From Celoporthe dispersa (Eukaryota > Ascomycota > Sordariomycetes > Diaporthales > Cryphonectriaceae), in assembly GCA_016584495.1 (NCBI GenBank), contig WAID01000003.1:4588001-4652000 (forward strand): DNA of 64,000 nt. The letters are read 5' to 3'. A program made the translations under genes and the position numbers. The notes under the pieces were generated by a model. The model was not told where the DNA came from. It did no database searches and was given only the letters and a program-made list of their open reading frames with translations. Below are positions 47,804 through 60,303 of this stretch, in pieces; position 1 is the first letter of the stretch; every line of letters starts with the position of its first letter.

Positions 47804-48540
47804 CAACGTTTGGGATATCGCCAGGTAGATAATCAGTATGAAGCATATTACTCAATGCCTTAATGGCTGAACCCATCCAGGTATCCCCTCTGTTGTCCTC
47901 TCTGTGCTCTCTGTCGTCACTGCATTGCCTACTCGGCTTGTCACAAGTCAACCTGTGGTAAGAACAGCCGTGAATCTTGATTTTGCCGTAAGTGCACACC
48001 AAAGAGTTCTACGGTACGATCACTTTATCATTGAAGAAATCCTTTAAGTATAAAGTCGTGTTGAATTATGATGCCTCCCAAGAGAACTCTCAGTCTAGAA
48101 AAAAAGATAAGCCAGCGATGTCATCCCTCCAGTTGCGAACTTCAGACCGATGTCCACTTAACCAGCTCCTAGATCTGCTGATTTTGAATTCTATGGGCAT
48201 GTGACGGTCCGTTCAAAAGGTCAAAATTGAGATGGGAAGTCACCAGTCCGTATCGTGGCAAGGTGAGTCCTCTAGCCGAAGACTGCCATTGTACATGAAA
48301 GGTGTCAAAATCTTGCTGCCAACGCAAAAATCGTCGTTTCCTCCTCGAAACATTGCTGTGAAAGCTGTCATAGATAGCAAAAAAAGCTAACCGGATTTCT
48401 CGTTATCAGCGCTCGCGCTGCTTGTCTGTCGCCAGGTGGTCAAAGAGGTTTATCTTTGGAGAAGCGCATTCCAGGTAGGCTGCTTTGCAGTCGAAATCAA
48501 ATGATGTTCAAATGCAGGCAGGATCATAACAGCATGGTAC
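47804..48540. other. Convergent intergenic region
   Basis: Between the 3' ends of SLP1 and the Mei2-like gene. No supported gene. Confidence 0.6.
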
Positions 48541-50976
48541 CTAATGAATGAGGTCAGGGTGAACAAGCAGCCCGGCCTCGCCACATTCCTCGAGGGCCGC
48601 AAGGCGAGTGCCTCGGTCGTACTGGGACCGACGGCGGCGTTGCTCCTCGCGGAAATTCTGACCAGCATTGGGAGTGAAGAGACCTTGAGGTTTTGAGAGT
48701 CGAATGTCAGCGGGATACAGCCAAGAGGGAGAGTGTGTAACCCTGGAAGACGTGGTACTTACCAACGTGCTCGGCATTCTCACAGCTCCGCTTCATCTTG
48801 GAATGGTTGTCGGGCTCGGGGAAAGGCTCCTCCTGACCAGCCATCTGGGGAGTGGGTCCGTTGGTAGTATAGTAGAGCTTAGGCCGGTAGTGAGCTGCCT
48901 CTAGCATGACAGAGCTGTTGCGGAATTTCTGAACGAGACAGTCCTTGCCCTGAATGGTAGCATAGGAGATCTCGGCGATCTTGTCGCTCTTGAAGCAGTT
49001 CCAACGCTGGTTACCACGCGCATTGACGAAGTCAATGATATCCAGCGGATCCACGAAGTTGATAAAGGCGTATCCAACATTGCAGTCGTTCGCAAAGTCG
49101 ATTCGCAGATACATGAAGTCATACTTGCCCCAGCTGGACTCATCCATAATGTTCTTCAGCATGGCCTGGTCAACCTTGTTTGGAATGTTCCGAAGCATGA
49201 TTGTAGTGCGCACGTCAGTGCCTTCTTGGATCTTCTTGATATCGACGTGGTTGTGGTGAGGACCGGGCGGGCTGAAGTGCGAGCGGTTCACACGCGTGGC
49301 ATTCTGTCGACGAGCATCCGAGCGCTGGAAGCCCTGGTTCAGTCTCGGGCTCGGGAAGCTCACACGTGTGGTGATCGACTTTGAAAGAGGCGAGGAGAAC
49401 GGCGATCGCATCATGGAGAGTGCAGAGTTCATAGGGCTCATGGCACGGAGATCCAGGCTCGAGGGAGCAGGAGTCGCGCCACGAGACATGATGTTCGTAT
49501 ATGCTGGCTGGACAAGGTGTGACGTTGGTGGACTCAGGCCCCAAGAAGCTGGCCACTGAGGGAACTGGACTGGGCTTCCAAGGTGGACAGAAGGTACTGT
49601 GGAAGGCTCCTGAAGCTGTAGCGCCTGCCGAGAACGGTGGAGGGACATATTCTGGAGTTGAGCTGTCAGGTCGGGCACCGCGGTGCTGCGCTGGCCCGAG
49701 ACACCATAGTCATTGACGCTGAAAAGTGGTGCTGCCTGGCCGCTAAGAGACAGCGGAGCCAGGAGCAGCAAGAAGAAGCCCTCGACCTGGACGTGTTAGC
49801 GAATATAAACCGATTTTGAGCCCCGAAGACGAGACTTACGGCCATCCATCCACGTGTATAGAGTTGAGAGGCGCATCCGTAGGTGGCATTGCAATCGGAC
49901 ATCTCAATGATCCACCGCATGAGCTCGGGCTGGGCGGAAGGCTGCTTGACCAAAGCGAAGACGTTCCAGTGCTTGAAGTGCTCACTGATCTTATCCTTCA
50001 TTTGTTCATCGCTCAAATCGACGATTGGGTAGACGAGAAGATTGTGCAGACCCTCGTTCTCATTGGCGAGAGGGCCGATACCAGTGCCCTAGTGCTAAAA
50101 AGTCAATGACTGAAACATTCTTGGCAATCAAAGGGGAGCGAACCTTGTTGATCTCCTGCGCGGAGATGGCCTCAATAATCCAGTGGTTTGGCTTAACTGT
50201 CTTGTCATTCAAGATCCTCGGCGAGTCTCGGACATTCGTAAGGCGAAGATAGGCGACATTGCCACAGGGAAAGATATCAGGGTACCGCTCGAAGGGCCCA
50301 CTAAGTGTCTGAAGCTTCTGTAGATACTATTAGAGATTTCGTCACCTCTGAGGATTCCTCTTTGGACTTACCTGAAGGTACTCGTCGATGGCATCGGCCG
50401 TCAGAACCCCTGTCGCAGAAGTGATAGACACCGAGCGAGACATGTTCAACTCCTTGCTAATGGCCGAGCTGAGAGGAACGTGGTTGTAGACGCGCGCTCC
50501 TGTGATTGGACTGCAGAAGATAGGGACACCAGAGGAAATGCTGCGGGTAAGAGGCTTCGGAGTGTCCAAAGCGTTGCTGGAGCCGATGGCGACAACCGGA
50601 GTTGTAGACAGAGGACGGAAAGTCGTGGCCGTGGCGGATAGCTTGGTCTGTGACTGGGCCTTCTCAGGAGGCGAAGTGATGAAAGGGTCGCTGTCTCGAA
50701 TGACTGATGCAATGGAATCCATGGAAATCATTCGGTGTAGGGCGGATGCTCCATTGTTGCTGTCGTTTAGGATATCAAAGTTGACAGACTGAGCAGACGT
50801 GGTTCCGTTGCTCAAACTGAGGGAATTGAGGAGGCGCGAGGCCTTGGCTGAGTCCTCAAGAGGGGAAAAAGGTAGACAAACGGGTGTCAGGGGTATCCTC
50901 ATACTTGAAGGAGTCAGCACCACCCTCACTTGGAGGTGAGGGAGGGGTGGAAGGCCATGTCTTGATGGTGGGCCAT
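48541..50976 (-). CDS. Mei2-like RNA-binding protein
   Basis: Carries the C-terminal Mei2-type RRM; fission-yeast Mei2 drives meiosis. Exons: 50976-50372, 50317-50144, 50088-49840, 49786-48763, 48683-48541. The Mei2 RRM lies in exon 4, starting RTTIMLRNIPNKVDQAMLKN, then YDFMYLRIDFANDCNVGYAF and RWNCFKSDKIAEISYATIQG. An N-terminal RRM-like region spans exons 2-3 (GNVAYLRLTNVRDSPRIL; HWNVFALVKQPSAQPELMRW). Exon 1 needs two one-base corrections, near 50940-50947 (G runs) and at the A5 run 50866-50870, giving MAFHPPSPPSEGGADSFKYE and TRLSTFSPLEDSAKASRLL. With both removed exon 1 is 603 nt and all phases fit. Confidence 0.87.
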
Positions 50977-52804
50977 GTCCACAGTGGCTGAGATGGTTTT
51001 CCTGAGTGCTGTCCAAGTCTGAGGGATGCTGCCAAATGTACCTGTCTATGGTAAATTATGGATGGTGCCTGTGGAAGGTTTCTGTGGGCGTGATCTGTCT
51101 GTGGTGCTGGAAGTAACTATCTAGTGGTGTGGTGGAGTCGAATGGGGAGGATGGTAAATGCCTGGCCCAAGAAGATACCAACAAGGCACTCTTGAAGGAG
51201 GACAAGAGGTGAGAAGATTTGAAGGTTGTATTCGAAGGTTGGGCTGGGGGTGGTGGAAGGAGGTGGGAGTTGAGTGTGGTCCAAGGCAAGGTGGGAAGGA
51301 ATCAAAACATCTCTGGAGGAAAATTCAAAATTATTGGCAGGTGTGTGTACCCTGGTCAGATGGTGGCCACCTGGGTAAGAAGGAAGGTGCAAGTTGAAGT
51401 TGGAGGGGAGGGGGTGTGTGGCCTTGGGGTTTTGTGAGGAAGGAGCCACCTCCTGCTACTAGACACACCCCGCTTCTTCTGCACCCCTCCAGTGCTGCAC
51501 TGAATCATCAACAACTAGTTGATAACCACAAAGTAGCCCCTCACCTTGCTGTCTTGCTCACAGTAGCAATTCCGTTTCAGAGCAGGCTTGGGAGGTATCA
51601 GGACCCAGGGCAGGCTGCGGGCTACCATATTCAATCTGATGCCCTGGCCAGCCTACTTCTTGCCAAATGAGAATGCCCAAGTGAGCTAACATGGCAGTCA
51701 ATGAACATTTACATGACCGACTGGGCTCCTGCCAATGGTTTAGCAATCTTTGTAGGGCTCAGAACTGTTCCAATCAGGCACAGAAAGAACACAAAGACAT
51801 GTGTGGCCAGAAGAATGCCTATGAACCGAACCAGTAGGGCATAAACAAAATCGTTGTTTGATGTGAAAGAGCCTCAAGATGAAAAATAGCGTTGGATTCC
51901 CTGAAACTACCAGGCAAGAGGAGCGAGTAGCCTAGCATTCAAGAGCCATGATATAATTAAGCTAATGTGTTGACAAATTAGCTAATTGGTCTGATTCTAG
52001 TATGTCACAGCTTCAAGGAAAGCCACCGCAGAATCCACAGATTTACCGAATGGATGCACTCTCAGGAGGTATAGTATAGGTGCTTGTGGAAACGTCCCAA
52101 GGCAGGAGGAGGCTCATAGAGTTCTCACGACACTCTGCATCCCTGATCTGCAAGGCAATTTATGGTGGATGTAGCAGCAAGCGCAAAGTTTCTTCATGGT
52201 GAAGGCTCAGTTTCAGGGCGCTTTGCATAACTATCTGTATTGGGTTGAGGCTTCTGAATAAGGAGGGTGATACCATTCTGGTTGAAGATGCTCAAGGCTA
52301 CTGATGTATTGATGTATGCCTCGATGGTACTGATGTAGTTAAACACAGCTGGCATCAGCTGGCAGCAGCTGCTCTGCCCCATGTCATCATGGCATGGCTT
52401 CAAGACCAGGCCAGGGGGGCTACTACAGCGACAGGGCAGGTGCTAGGCTAGGCTACCCAGTGCTTAACTCAAGGAAGTGGCACCCCTGGCAGCCTGGCAG
52501 CAGTATGCAGCCATGCCCCAGCATTGAACTGTCTCAGGACACAATCATGAGATGGGACTGTGTTTGGATTCTTGAACTTGCTTTTCATAGCTAGCAGGAT
52601 CACCCAGAGTACTCAACATTGTCAATCACTTGTTGCGGCTATCTAATCTGGCTGCCCAATCTGCCGATCTTCCCATCTTTACGAGCTCTGGCGCATCTGT
52701 TGCAAGCATATGATCGCATGCCTGCCTCCTATCCCTCGACCGTGAGGGCCGTCGTCGGAACCGCCTAGGATCGGGTTGCTTCTAGCTGATCTGACACACA
52801 TACG
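50977..52804. other. Long divergent region, probable Mei2-like leader
   Basis: 1.8 kb between the Mei2-like and SEC15 starts. From about 51050 to 51470 the plus strand is purine/G-rich, so the Mei2-strand transcript would be CT-rich, as in long fungal 5' leaders. No supported gene. Confidence 0.55.
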
Positions 52805-55248
52805 ATGCCTCCACGAAAGTCGCAGGCCTACGAAGACTACGGCTCTGCCGTTGGTCAGGTCAGCGGTCATATCTGCTTGCCTCCACGAGCCGCATGCTAA
52901 TGCCATCTACAGGTCATCCTCGCCTCGACCGACTCGGACTTCCTCGATCAGTTGATACCCATTCTGAAGGACGCAAGCGTCAGCAATCGCACAAATTCTC
53001 TCGTCCAAAGTTTGACCTACTATGCCGAAGACCGCGAGGCCGAGATCGAGAACATCGGCCTGACGAAGCACGAGGAGTTCCTGCACTCCGTCAACCAGCT
53101 ACAAAAGGTCCGCGAAGGCACCGTCTCCCCTGACGGGCGAGATCCTGGAGCTGAACCAGTCGATCCAGTCCAGCACCCAGGAGCTGGCGGAGCAGAAGCA
53201 GAAGCTGGTCGACAAGAGGGCGATTCGGCAGAATGTTTCGGATGCATCTGATGCGCTTAAGGAGTCGCTGAAGATATTACATGCCGTCAACCAGGCGCAT
53301 GAGCTGATCCGCAAGAAACAGTACTATGCTGCGCTGAAGTCGCTAGAGGATCTGCAGAATGAGCACCTGGTGCCGATAATACAGAACAAATATGCCACCC
53401 AGCAGCAGCTCGCGGACATAATCCAGAAGTCTATACCGGCCTCGCAAAAGGCGATCGCGGAGGCTGTGATGTTGGACCTCAACACCTGGCTGTATCGTAT
53501 CCGAGAGACGTCTCAGTTTCTGGGAGAGGTTGCATTCTATCACACGGAGATGAGAAGGTCCAGACACAAGGAACGCACCGAGGCGGACGAGACGCTCAAT
53601 AGCTTCAAGCTGAACTCGGCGATCGAACTTGTGTTTGAGGAGGACGAAGAATTCGATGTGCTTGCGAACGAAGAACTTGAGGTAGATTTTACTCCCCTGT
53701 TTGAGTGCTTGCACATCCACCAGGCTCTCGGGCAGAGCGACAAGCTACGCGCAGATTACGCGGCGACGAGGCGGCAACAGAAAGATCTTTTAATGCCGAC
53801 ATCGATCCATCTCGAAGGCGAAGAAGAACCGTCCTTGAACAGTCTACTCGAGGGTATCGCTGGTTTCGCTATCATCGAGAAGGCTACAGTGCAGCGGGTG
53901 CCTCAGCTGCGATCCAGCGTCGAGGTGGATGAGCTGTGGGATTCCATGTGCACTTCTGCCATCGCACTCACATCCCGGTCCTTGGGCGGTGTCAACAATG
54001 CCGAAGTCTTGCTCAAGATCAAATCCGTCTTCGCCCTGTTTATCCAAACCATGGAAGGCTGGGGCTACTCCGTCACGATGCTGGATAATTTCCTGCTCAC
54101 GCTCTTCGATACGTATGCAGACCTGCTCAAGCGCCGCTTCAGCGAGGACTTCCAAGAGATAGTTTCGACAGACGACTATATGCCGATGGCCATCAACAGC
54201 CCCGAGGAGTACGAAAAGGTGGTGAATGTCAGCTGGTTCACGCATGATAAGCCTCTTGAGGAGCTGACATTCCCTTGCGTCCTGCCATTCTCACAAATGT
54301 ATCCGCTGTGTTGTATTGACATTAGAAATTTCCTCAACCAGTTCTATTTCTTTGCCGATGACCACTTCCAGCATCCCAATGTCATTGATGATACATTACG
54401 GAAGGTAAGCATCACTGTCTCTTCCCCTTCAACGTCGCAAGTTGCTAACCCGGTTTTCTTAAAAGTCACTGGATGAGTTGCTCACGCGCAAAGTCTGCCA
54501 GTCGCTCGTGGAGCGGCTCAGTTCCCAGTACCTTGGTCAGATCGTACAGATCCTGATCAATCTAGAGCACTTCGAGATTGCCTGCCAGGAGCTGGAGCAG
54601 CTCTTGATCCGAGCCCGGTCCTCTACGTCAGCTGGAGGCCCCGTGACTCTGTCTGCCACGGAGCAATTCAGGAGCAATAAGAAGACGGCCGAAAAGCGAA
54701 TCTTTGAGCTTGTGAACTCCAAGATTGATGATCTCATCGACACAGCCGAGTACGACTGGATGGCTACGACGCCTATCGAAGAGCCATCCAGCTACATGCA
54801 AACGCTCACCCGTTATCTCTCCAATATCATGAACTCCACTCTTCTCGGCCTCCCGCGCGAGATAAAGGAACTCATCTACTTCGACGCTCTCTCCCACGCT
54901 GCCGAGCGCATCCTCGCCTTACCACTCCTGCCCGAGGTCAAAACCATCAACCCCAACGGCGTAGCTGCGATAGCCAAGGATGTCCAATTCCTTGTCGAGT
55001 TCGTCTCAGGACTCGAGAACGCCGCTATGCTGCAGAACACGCTGGAGGAGCTCGAGCAGACCGTCGCGCTCATGCAGATCGAAAACCACGACGAGTACTA
55101 CGATATGGCGCTCCGCAACAAGCTCTATAGCAGGGTCAACGCCATGAACGGGCCCATACTGTTGGAGAAGCTGACGCACACGGTCGAGGCACCCAGCCGT
55201 GCGGCGGCGACAATGGCCAACTTCTCGAGCAGGTTCGGTTTGAGGTGA
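52805..55248 (+). CDS. SEC15: Exocyst subunit SEC15
   Basis: Binds the Rab GTPase Sec4 on secretory vesicles and links them to the rest of the exocyst. Exons 52805-52858, 52913-54404, 54466-55248 give 775 aa after one correction. The N-terminal coiled coil runs through LTKHEEFLHSVNQLQKVREG to ILELNQSIQSSTQELAEQKQ. The C-terminal helical region joins DDTLRK to SLDELLTRKVCQSLVERLSS across the last intron and ends SRAAATMANFSSRFGLR. The frame shifts at the C4 run 53127-53130 (one C too many), between VREGTVS and LTGEILELN. Confidence 0.93.
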
Positions 55249-55963
55249 GCGGTCGGGAAGAGATGTATCTTCGTCGACCCTCTCACACCCGAGACTCGTC
55301 GCTGCCGCTTCCGATTCTTGCATGGCGTTGTGGAAAATCTTTCTGGCTTGGACGAGTCGGCGTTGGGATGCCATTTTCTGTCTTTGTTTGTTTTAGCGTA
55401 TCATGCCATCATCCAGGCGCCTCTGTGCCTTACGTGGGCGAGTTCCATTGTCGGGCCGATGTCAATACCTTGCTGCTATTCACACGGACAAATGTATATA
55501 TTCATTACCTCGAGTTGTTTTTCTCCGCAAGGCCTGAACAACGTATGGACTTATTCGCGTACACTACTGTCGGTAGCACGAGAGCAGACAGACATCCAAG
55601 AGAAAGGAACGTTAATTTGCTATCTGAAGTAAACGGTGCGCAGCAAAAACCCATTTCGTGATATGGGGAGTATCATAGGAATAACCATCCATCCCCGGTC
55701 CCGCCACTGTACGCCAAAACCCCTCCCCCACCCCGTTCCATTTCCACGGGTGTCCTCCGCCATTTCAAACATCGCGACCGGCGGATAATGTTCTGTTGTC
55801 GTCGTCCTCTGAGAACGTGATCTGTTTCTGGCCGGGTACGAAGCCGGTACGTGCATCTTTCTCAAGCACTCTATCACGAGAACGGAGAGGTTAGGAAATG
55901 AATGTTCATACTTGGGACTTAGAGCCTGCTGAAAAGTGAAGCCTGCTGGGAGTTGGACTACAG
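55249..55963. other. Convergent intergenic region
   Basis: Between the 3' ends of SEC15 and HAP5. No supported gene. Confidence 0.6.
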
Positions 55964-57025
55964 CTAGGAGTTGAATTCCTCAGGAGGCGGCATTTGCGAT
56001 GTATGCAGCGAAGAAAACGGATTAGGCGGACGAACATCTTAAAAAGGAAAGGGCGGAAACGCGAGAGGATGAACTTACTTGCTGCTGCTGCATAGCGCTG
56101 TAGTCATACATGGCTGGCATGTCGCCGTACATGGGCGCCTGCGCCTGCGCGTACGCTGCCTGGCCGGTTGGGTTCTGGCCCACGTACATGGCGGACTGGC
56201 GGTAGTCAGCCTCGGTGCCCAGCGCGTGTCCCGGCATGCCGTAGTCGGTCGCGGACATCGGATGCTGGTGGTTCGGGGCCTGGACAGCCTGCCCCTGGAC
56301 GCCCTGGGGCACGCCATGCTGCGACGAGCCCGAGGTCGCTCCGGCCTGCCTCTTGGAGTGGGTAGCGGCCTCCTCGCGGGGCACGATGTCGATGAGGAAG
56401 TCGAACATGTCCGACTTGGCGAGCGCCGACGCGATGTCGCTCCGCTGCAGGGTGCGACGCTTGTTCTCCTCGGCGTGGATCCAGGCGCGCATAGTGAGCT
56501 CGGTGATGAAGATGTCGCAGCCCTTGGCGAAGAGTATGGGCGCCTCTGCAGAGATCATCTTGACCTCTGGATCGGCCTTCATCACCTTCTTTATACGCGC
56601 CAGGGGTAGCTGGTGCAGCTTGTAGTCGTGGTTGTCGCTCTCTAGGTGGTTGATGGTCTGCTGCCAGTAGGTCGTCAGGATGTCCTTGTACTGCCCGTTC
56701 AGTCCCTGGTGGACATTGGCCCAAGGTCCTGTGTACAACTCTGCTGGCGCATACCCCTGTGCCGAGAGCTAGAATTCGAAAGCGCTGATGTCAGTGGCTG
56801 CGGTGTCGTCGCGGTCTGGATGGGCAGAGCAGGGCAGGGCTGGGCTGGGAGCAAACATACCGCTGCGCTCGCGCCTGTTGCATGTCACACGGTCAGCTGT
56901 CTGGACGGTCGCAGAAATGGAGGCCTGGTCTCATGTAGCTTACCATAGTGTCCCCCGTGGCTGGTATCGTAGACAGGCCGGGTTGTTTGCTGCTGCTGGG
57001 CCTGCTGCGAGTTCTGGGGATCCAT
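55964..57025 (-). CDS. HAP5: HAP5/NF-YC subunit of the CCAAT-binding complex
   Basis: Histone-fold subunit of the CCAAT-binding factor. Exon 1 57025-56944 (MDPQNSQQAQQQQTTRPVYD...), a 14-nt exon 2 56874-56861 (coding GASAA with the preceding base), exon 3 56768-56079, and a probable short last exon 55978-55964 (EFNS, stop). The histone fold is in exon 3: KLHQLPLARIKKVMKADPEV, then ISAEAPILFAKGCDIFITEL and RRTLQRSDIASALAKSDMFD. The C-terminus is Gln/Tyr/Met-rich. The last exon is the weak point: its acceptor is TGAG, and reading on past 56079 without splicing would give a different tail. About 266 aa. Confidence 0.9.
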
Positions 57026-58822
57026 GCTGGGCGGAGTGAATGTATGGGAATCAAGGGCAAAACAAGTTCAGACTGAGCTCAAAAGGCGGCGCGCTGTCGA
57101 CAGGGTCGGTGTCGTCTCGGAACGCGACGGACAGGTGTGATCGCACAGGGCGGATGACTCGGCGAGGATCGGCTTTCGAGTCCTGTGTTCCCCCAAACAA
57201 TTGTCAGTCTGGTACAGCGTACACATCGGGTGTATCTGTCGCGCAGAAAAGAAGCATCATGAGTGCGCGCATGGTGGCTGGTCTGTGGAGCTCGTCCCGA
57301 CTCTGTGTTTACTTCCAGCAGGCTGGGCGTGTGCGCAGGGAGCTTCCACTGACAAGCTTCTGGCCGTCGTCGGATCTCGGGAGCTTCGCCACAGGGCGCG
57401 TGTAGGGGTCGCAACTCACCTTGCTTGGACCGTGGCGATGGATTGGACAGGATTCGCTGAGGTGATTGGCTGGGCCGGGTTTGCGTTGAAGCAGTTTTGG
57501 GCGAATGGTGGAGGTGGATCTGAGCCTCGTCGGGTTCTGAGAGGACGAACGAGCAAGGCACCTGAGCCAGGTCCGCGTCGCAATTGAGCCAGTCAGCTTT
57601 TTCTCCTGCCAACAGAGGGTGGGTAAAAGCTCCGAGGTTGGCTGGGGACCTGGAGAGGGGTACCTGCTCCGGTACTGTACTCTATGGTAATAGGCACAGC
57701 AAAGGATCTGCAAAAAGCAGAGCAAGGTTTGGAACGGGATGAGCGTGGGAAGCTGGCGCGAGTGCCGTGGTCCTTCCTTGTATTGTTGCTGTGGGAGCTG
57801 CTAGTTGTAGTAATAGTGTGTACTATGCGTACTTAAAAATGTACCCACGCAGCCAGGCAGGAAGAGCCTATGGTCTTATATGCTTTCTCCAAGGATCGTC
57901 ATCCAACAACGATGTGCTGTGAGGTGACGAAATATGACCAGAAGATGGAGTGGAAGTTGGTCAAGATGATCTGGGAGGGAAATTCCAGAAATGATGACGA
58001 GAGAGGGAGAGAGAAGGAATATGAGGAGCGGTAGGCAGCACAAGAGTGTCCAAGCTGAAGGTTGGGCATCAATTTCCCAGACGGCATCACGCATCACAGC
58101 CCCAGCTGCTGCCGAACCTGACGTGAACCTGATTCCGTCTGCCACAGGTCATCGACCTTCCGGCTCCCTTGCTTTGTGGCGCAGACACGGCTACATCGAG
58201 ATCCTCAAAGTACATTGGATGCCTCGGATCATACTCTGAGCCAGCTCATAGCCCAGAGACGGGAACCCAAATTCCCAAGGCTTTCCTCCTACAGGTGGCT
58301 TCATTGGTTTGAGTTGCTCTTTGGACCTGTTCATGTCCATCCGGTGGAGCAGCAGCTGTGTCACATAGAACACGGCATTTGTTGTTACCTGTTGGCCCAT
58401 CACAAGCGAAGGTCTTCAGAGACCCATGAAAGCCCTGCTGAACGCCCATGTTGATGATTTCATGGAAGATCCTGCCCGTCAAGATCAAGGCCATTACCTA
58501 GGAGCCGTATGTCATACTACGTACAGTAGAAGAACGGTGTAGAGGGCCGGAAAAGGACCTGTCCAGTATCTAGCGGGCACCCTACCCTTGCAAGACCGGC
58601 TAAACTAGCTAGGCCTAACCATGTCGCACGGGGATTCTAGCGCTGCGTGCGACCCCGGTCGTCCGTCGGTCAGCCCCCACCCAAACTTGTTGCCTTTTTT
58701 TTTTTAAAGAAAAAAAAAGTTCGAGTCGCCAGACTGCTGCTCTTCCACCAACCCTCTTTTTCTCTCTTGGACTCTCGCCCACGACAAGATCTTGTCCTCA
58801 GTCACCACAACAGCCAACAACC
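57026..58822. other. Long divergent intergenic region
   Basis: 1.8 kb between the HAP5 and FCF2 starts. No supported gene. A T10/A-rich patch lies at 58687-58709. Much of the region may be the HAP5 leader and promoter. Confidence 0.55.
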
Positions 58823-59663
58823 ATGGCTGAGGCGGTTCCTGATCTCACAGATGACCAAATCGAGCAGCTCTTGAGCGTTGCTGAACGCTCGCTCGCTGAC
58901 CGAGTTCCTGGGACGACCGTCGCGGTCAAGAACAAGCAGCGGAGCCTCGCAGCGAACGCAACAAAAGCTCCTGCTGCCCAGGACGCTGGAGGCAGAAGTA
59001 CCAGTAAAGATGCAGTGAAACAGCCTGAAGAGCTTGCACTCCGTGTACCGCAGCTCAAGCCCAAAGGGAAGAAGGTATGTCATGCCCCTCCCATCCGCCC
59101 TGGCGCCATCTCCTTCATGATGAAAACAAAACCCAAACACGAATGACGCGGCGACGAGCTCCCGTTATGGGGGCGGATCCTGCACACAAATGATTTTTAT
59201 ATGTTCATAGTTACTCTGACTGGACCTTACATCCTCCTTCCTCATCATCCTCACTGTCGCCAGGCCTGGTTGCTGACTAGGACTGCAGGCTCTTCCGGAC
59301 GACGCTGGCGCCAAATGGAACTACATGCCGCGTACAAAGATCGAAGATCCCAAAGTGAAGCGAGAGTTTCAGCTCTTGCGGCTGAGAGGTGTTCTTGACC
59401 CGAAGAAGCATTTCAAGAAAGATAACCGCAAGGACCCCTTTCCCCAATACTCCCAGATGGGTACCATGATCGAAGGCCCGACTGAGTACTACAGCGCCCG
59501 CATCAACCGCAAGGATAGGAAGCAGACCCTGGTAGAGGAGGTCTTGGCTTCCGGCGAGGCAAACAGCAAGTTCAAGGCAAGATACGCAAAGATCCAGGAG
59601 AAGAAGACGAGCGGCAAGAAGGGGCACTACAAGAAGCTCATGGCGCGGCGGAAACGCGGCTGA
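58823..59663 (+). CDS. FCF2: FCF2-type pre-rRNA processing protein
   Basis: Nucleolar factor for early 18S rRNA cleavages in the SSU processome. Exons 58823-59074 and 59289-59663 give 208 aa. The N-terminus is a short acidic helix (DLTDDQIEQLLSVAERSLAD). The family domain begins right after the intron with ALPDDAGAKWNYMPRTKIED, continues FQLLRLRGVLDPKKHFKKDN and GTMIEGPTEYYSARINRKDR, and ends with the basic GKKGHYKKLMARRKRG. The 214-nt intron has a CTGACTAGGACTGCAG end; the CAG is the correct acceptor by frame. Confidence 0.94.
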
Positions 59664-60303
59664 GCCATCACTGCCGTCTCTGCTGAGAGCAGAGAGATGT
59701 GACAAGGCGACAAGAACCATACCGATCCCTGGCAGCAGGACCACGCGCTCCATGCCGACAGTCCTTCCCATAGAGCGTGGGAAAGATCTGTTACTTTCCC
59801 ACTGTTGGGATGCTCGCCACAGGACACTCGCACTACTTTGGCCAAGTAGTCGAGGCCGCTATTGGCAATATTAGGCGCAGACGTGCTGCTCCATTGATGT
59901 ATCATTCAGTGTCGAGAGGACCACTGTTCCGCTGCCGAGCGAGGGGGAGCTATGTAGACACGATCAGACTTATCATCTGTCGTAGTCAGGACCACCGGCA
60001 GCACTCACGAAGCGCTGCGCTGGCTCATGCTAATTCTCTAGATAGACACAATGACTTTTTTTTATATTATAATTTTGTGTCAAACCCCATCTCTCATAAA
60101 ATGAAGCCATTTGCATTCTGCTGTGAGACTTAAGCACATATGCTTGGAAAATGCCTGTACAGACTTCTCTCGCGAAGCTTGTCGCGGTCCGACACTAGGT
60201 AGTTGTGCTTATCGATAAGGATTGTGACCCGGCAAGATTTCTCAGAGCTTCACCATCCGCGTCTCGTCATTCGCAACTCCGACCACAAGGAGATCATGCA
60301 GAG
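59664..60303. other. Intergenic region
   Basis: Between FCF2 and the mitochondrial uS10 gene on the same strand. No supported gene; AT-rich at 60050-60100. Confidence 0.6.
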
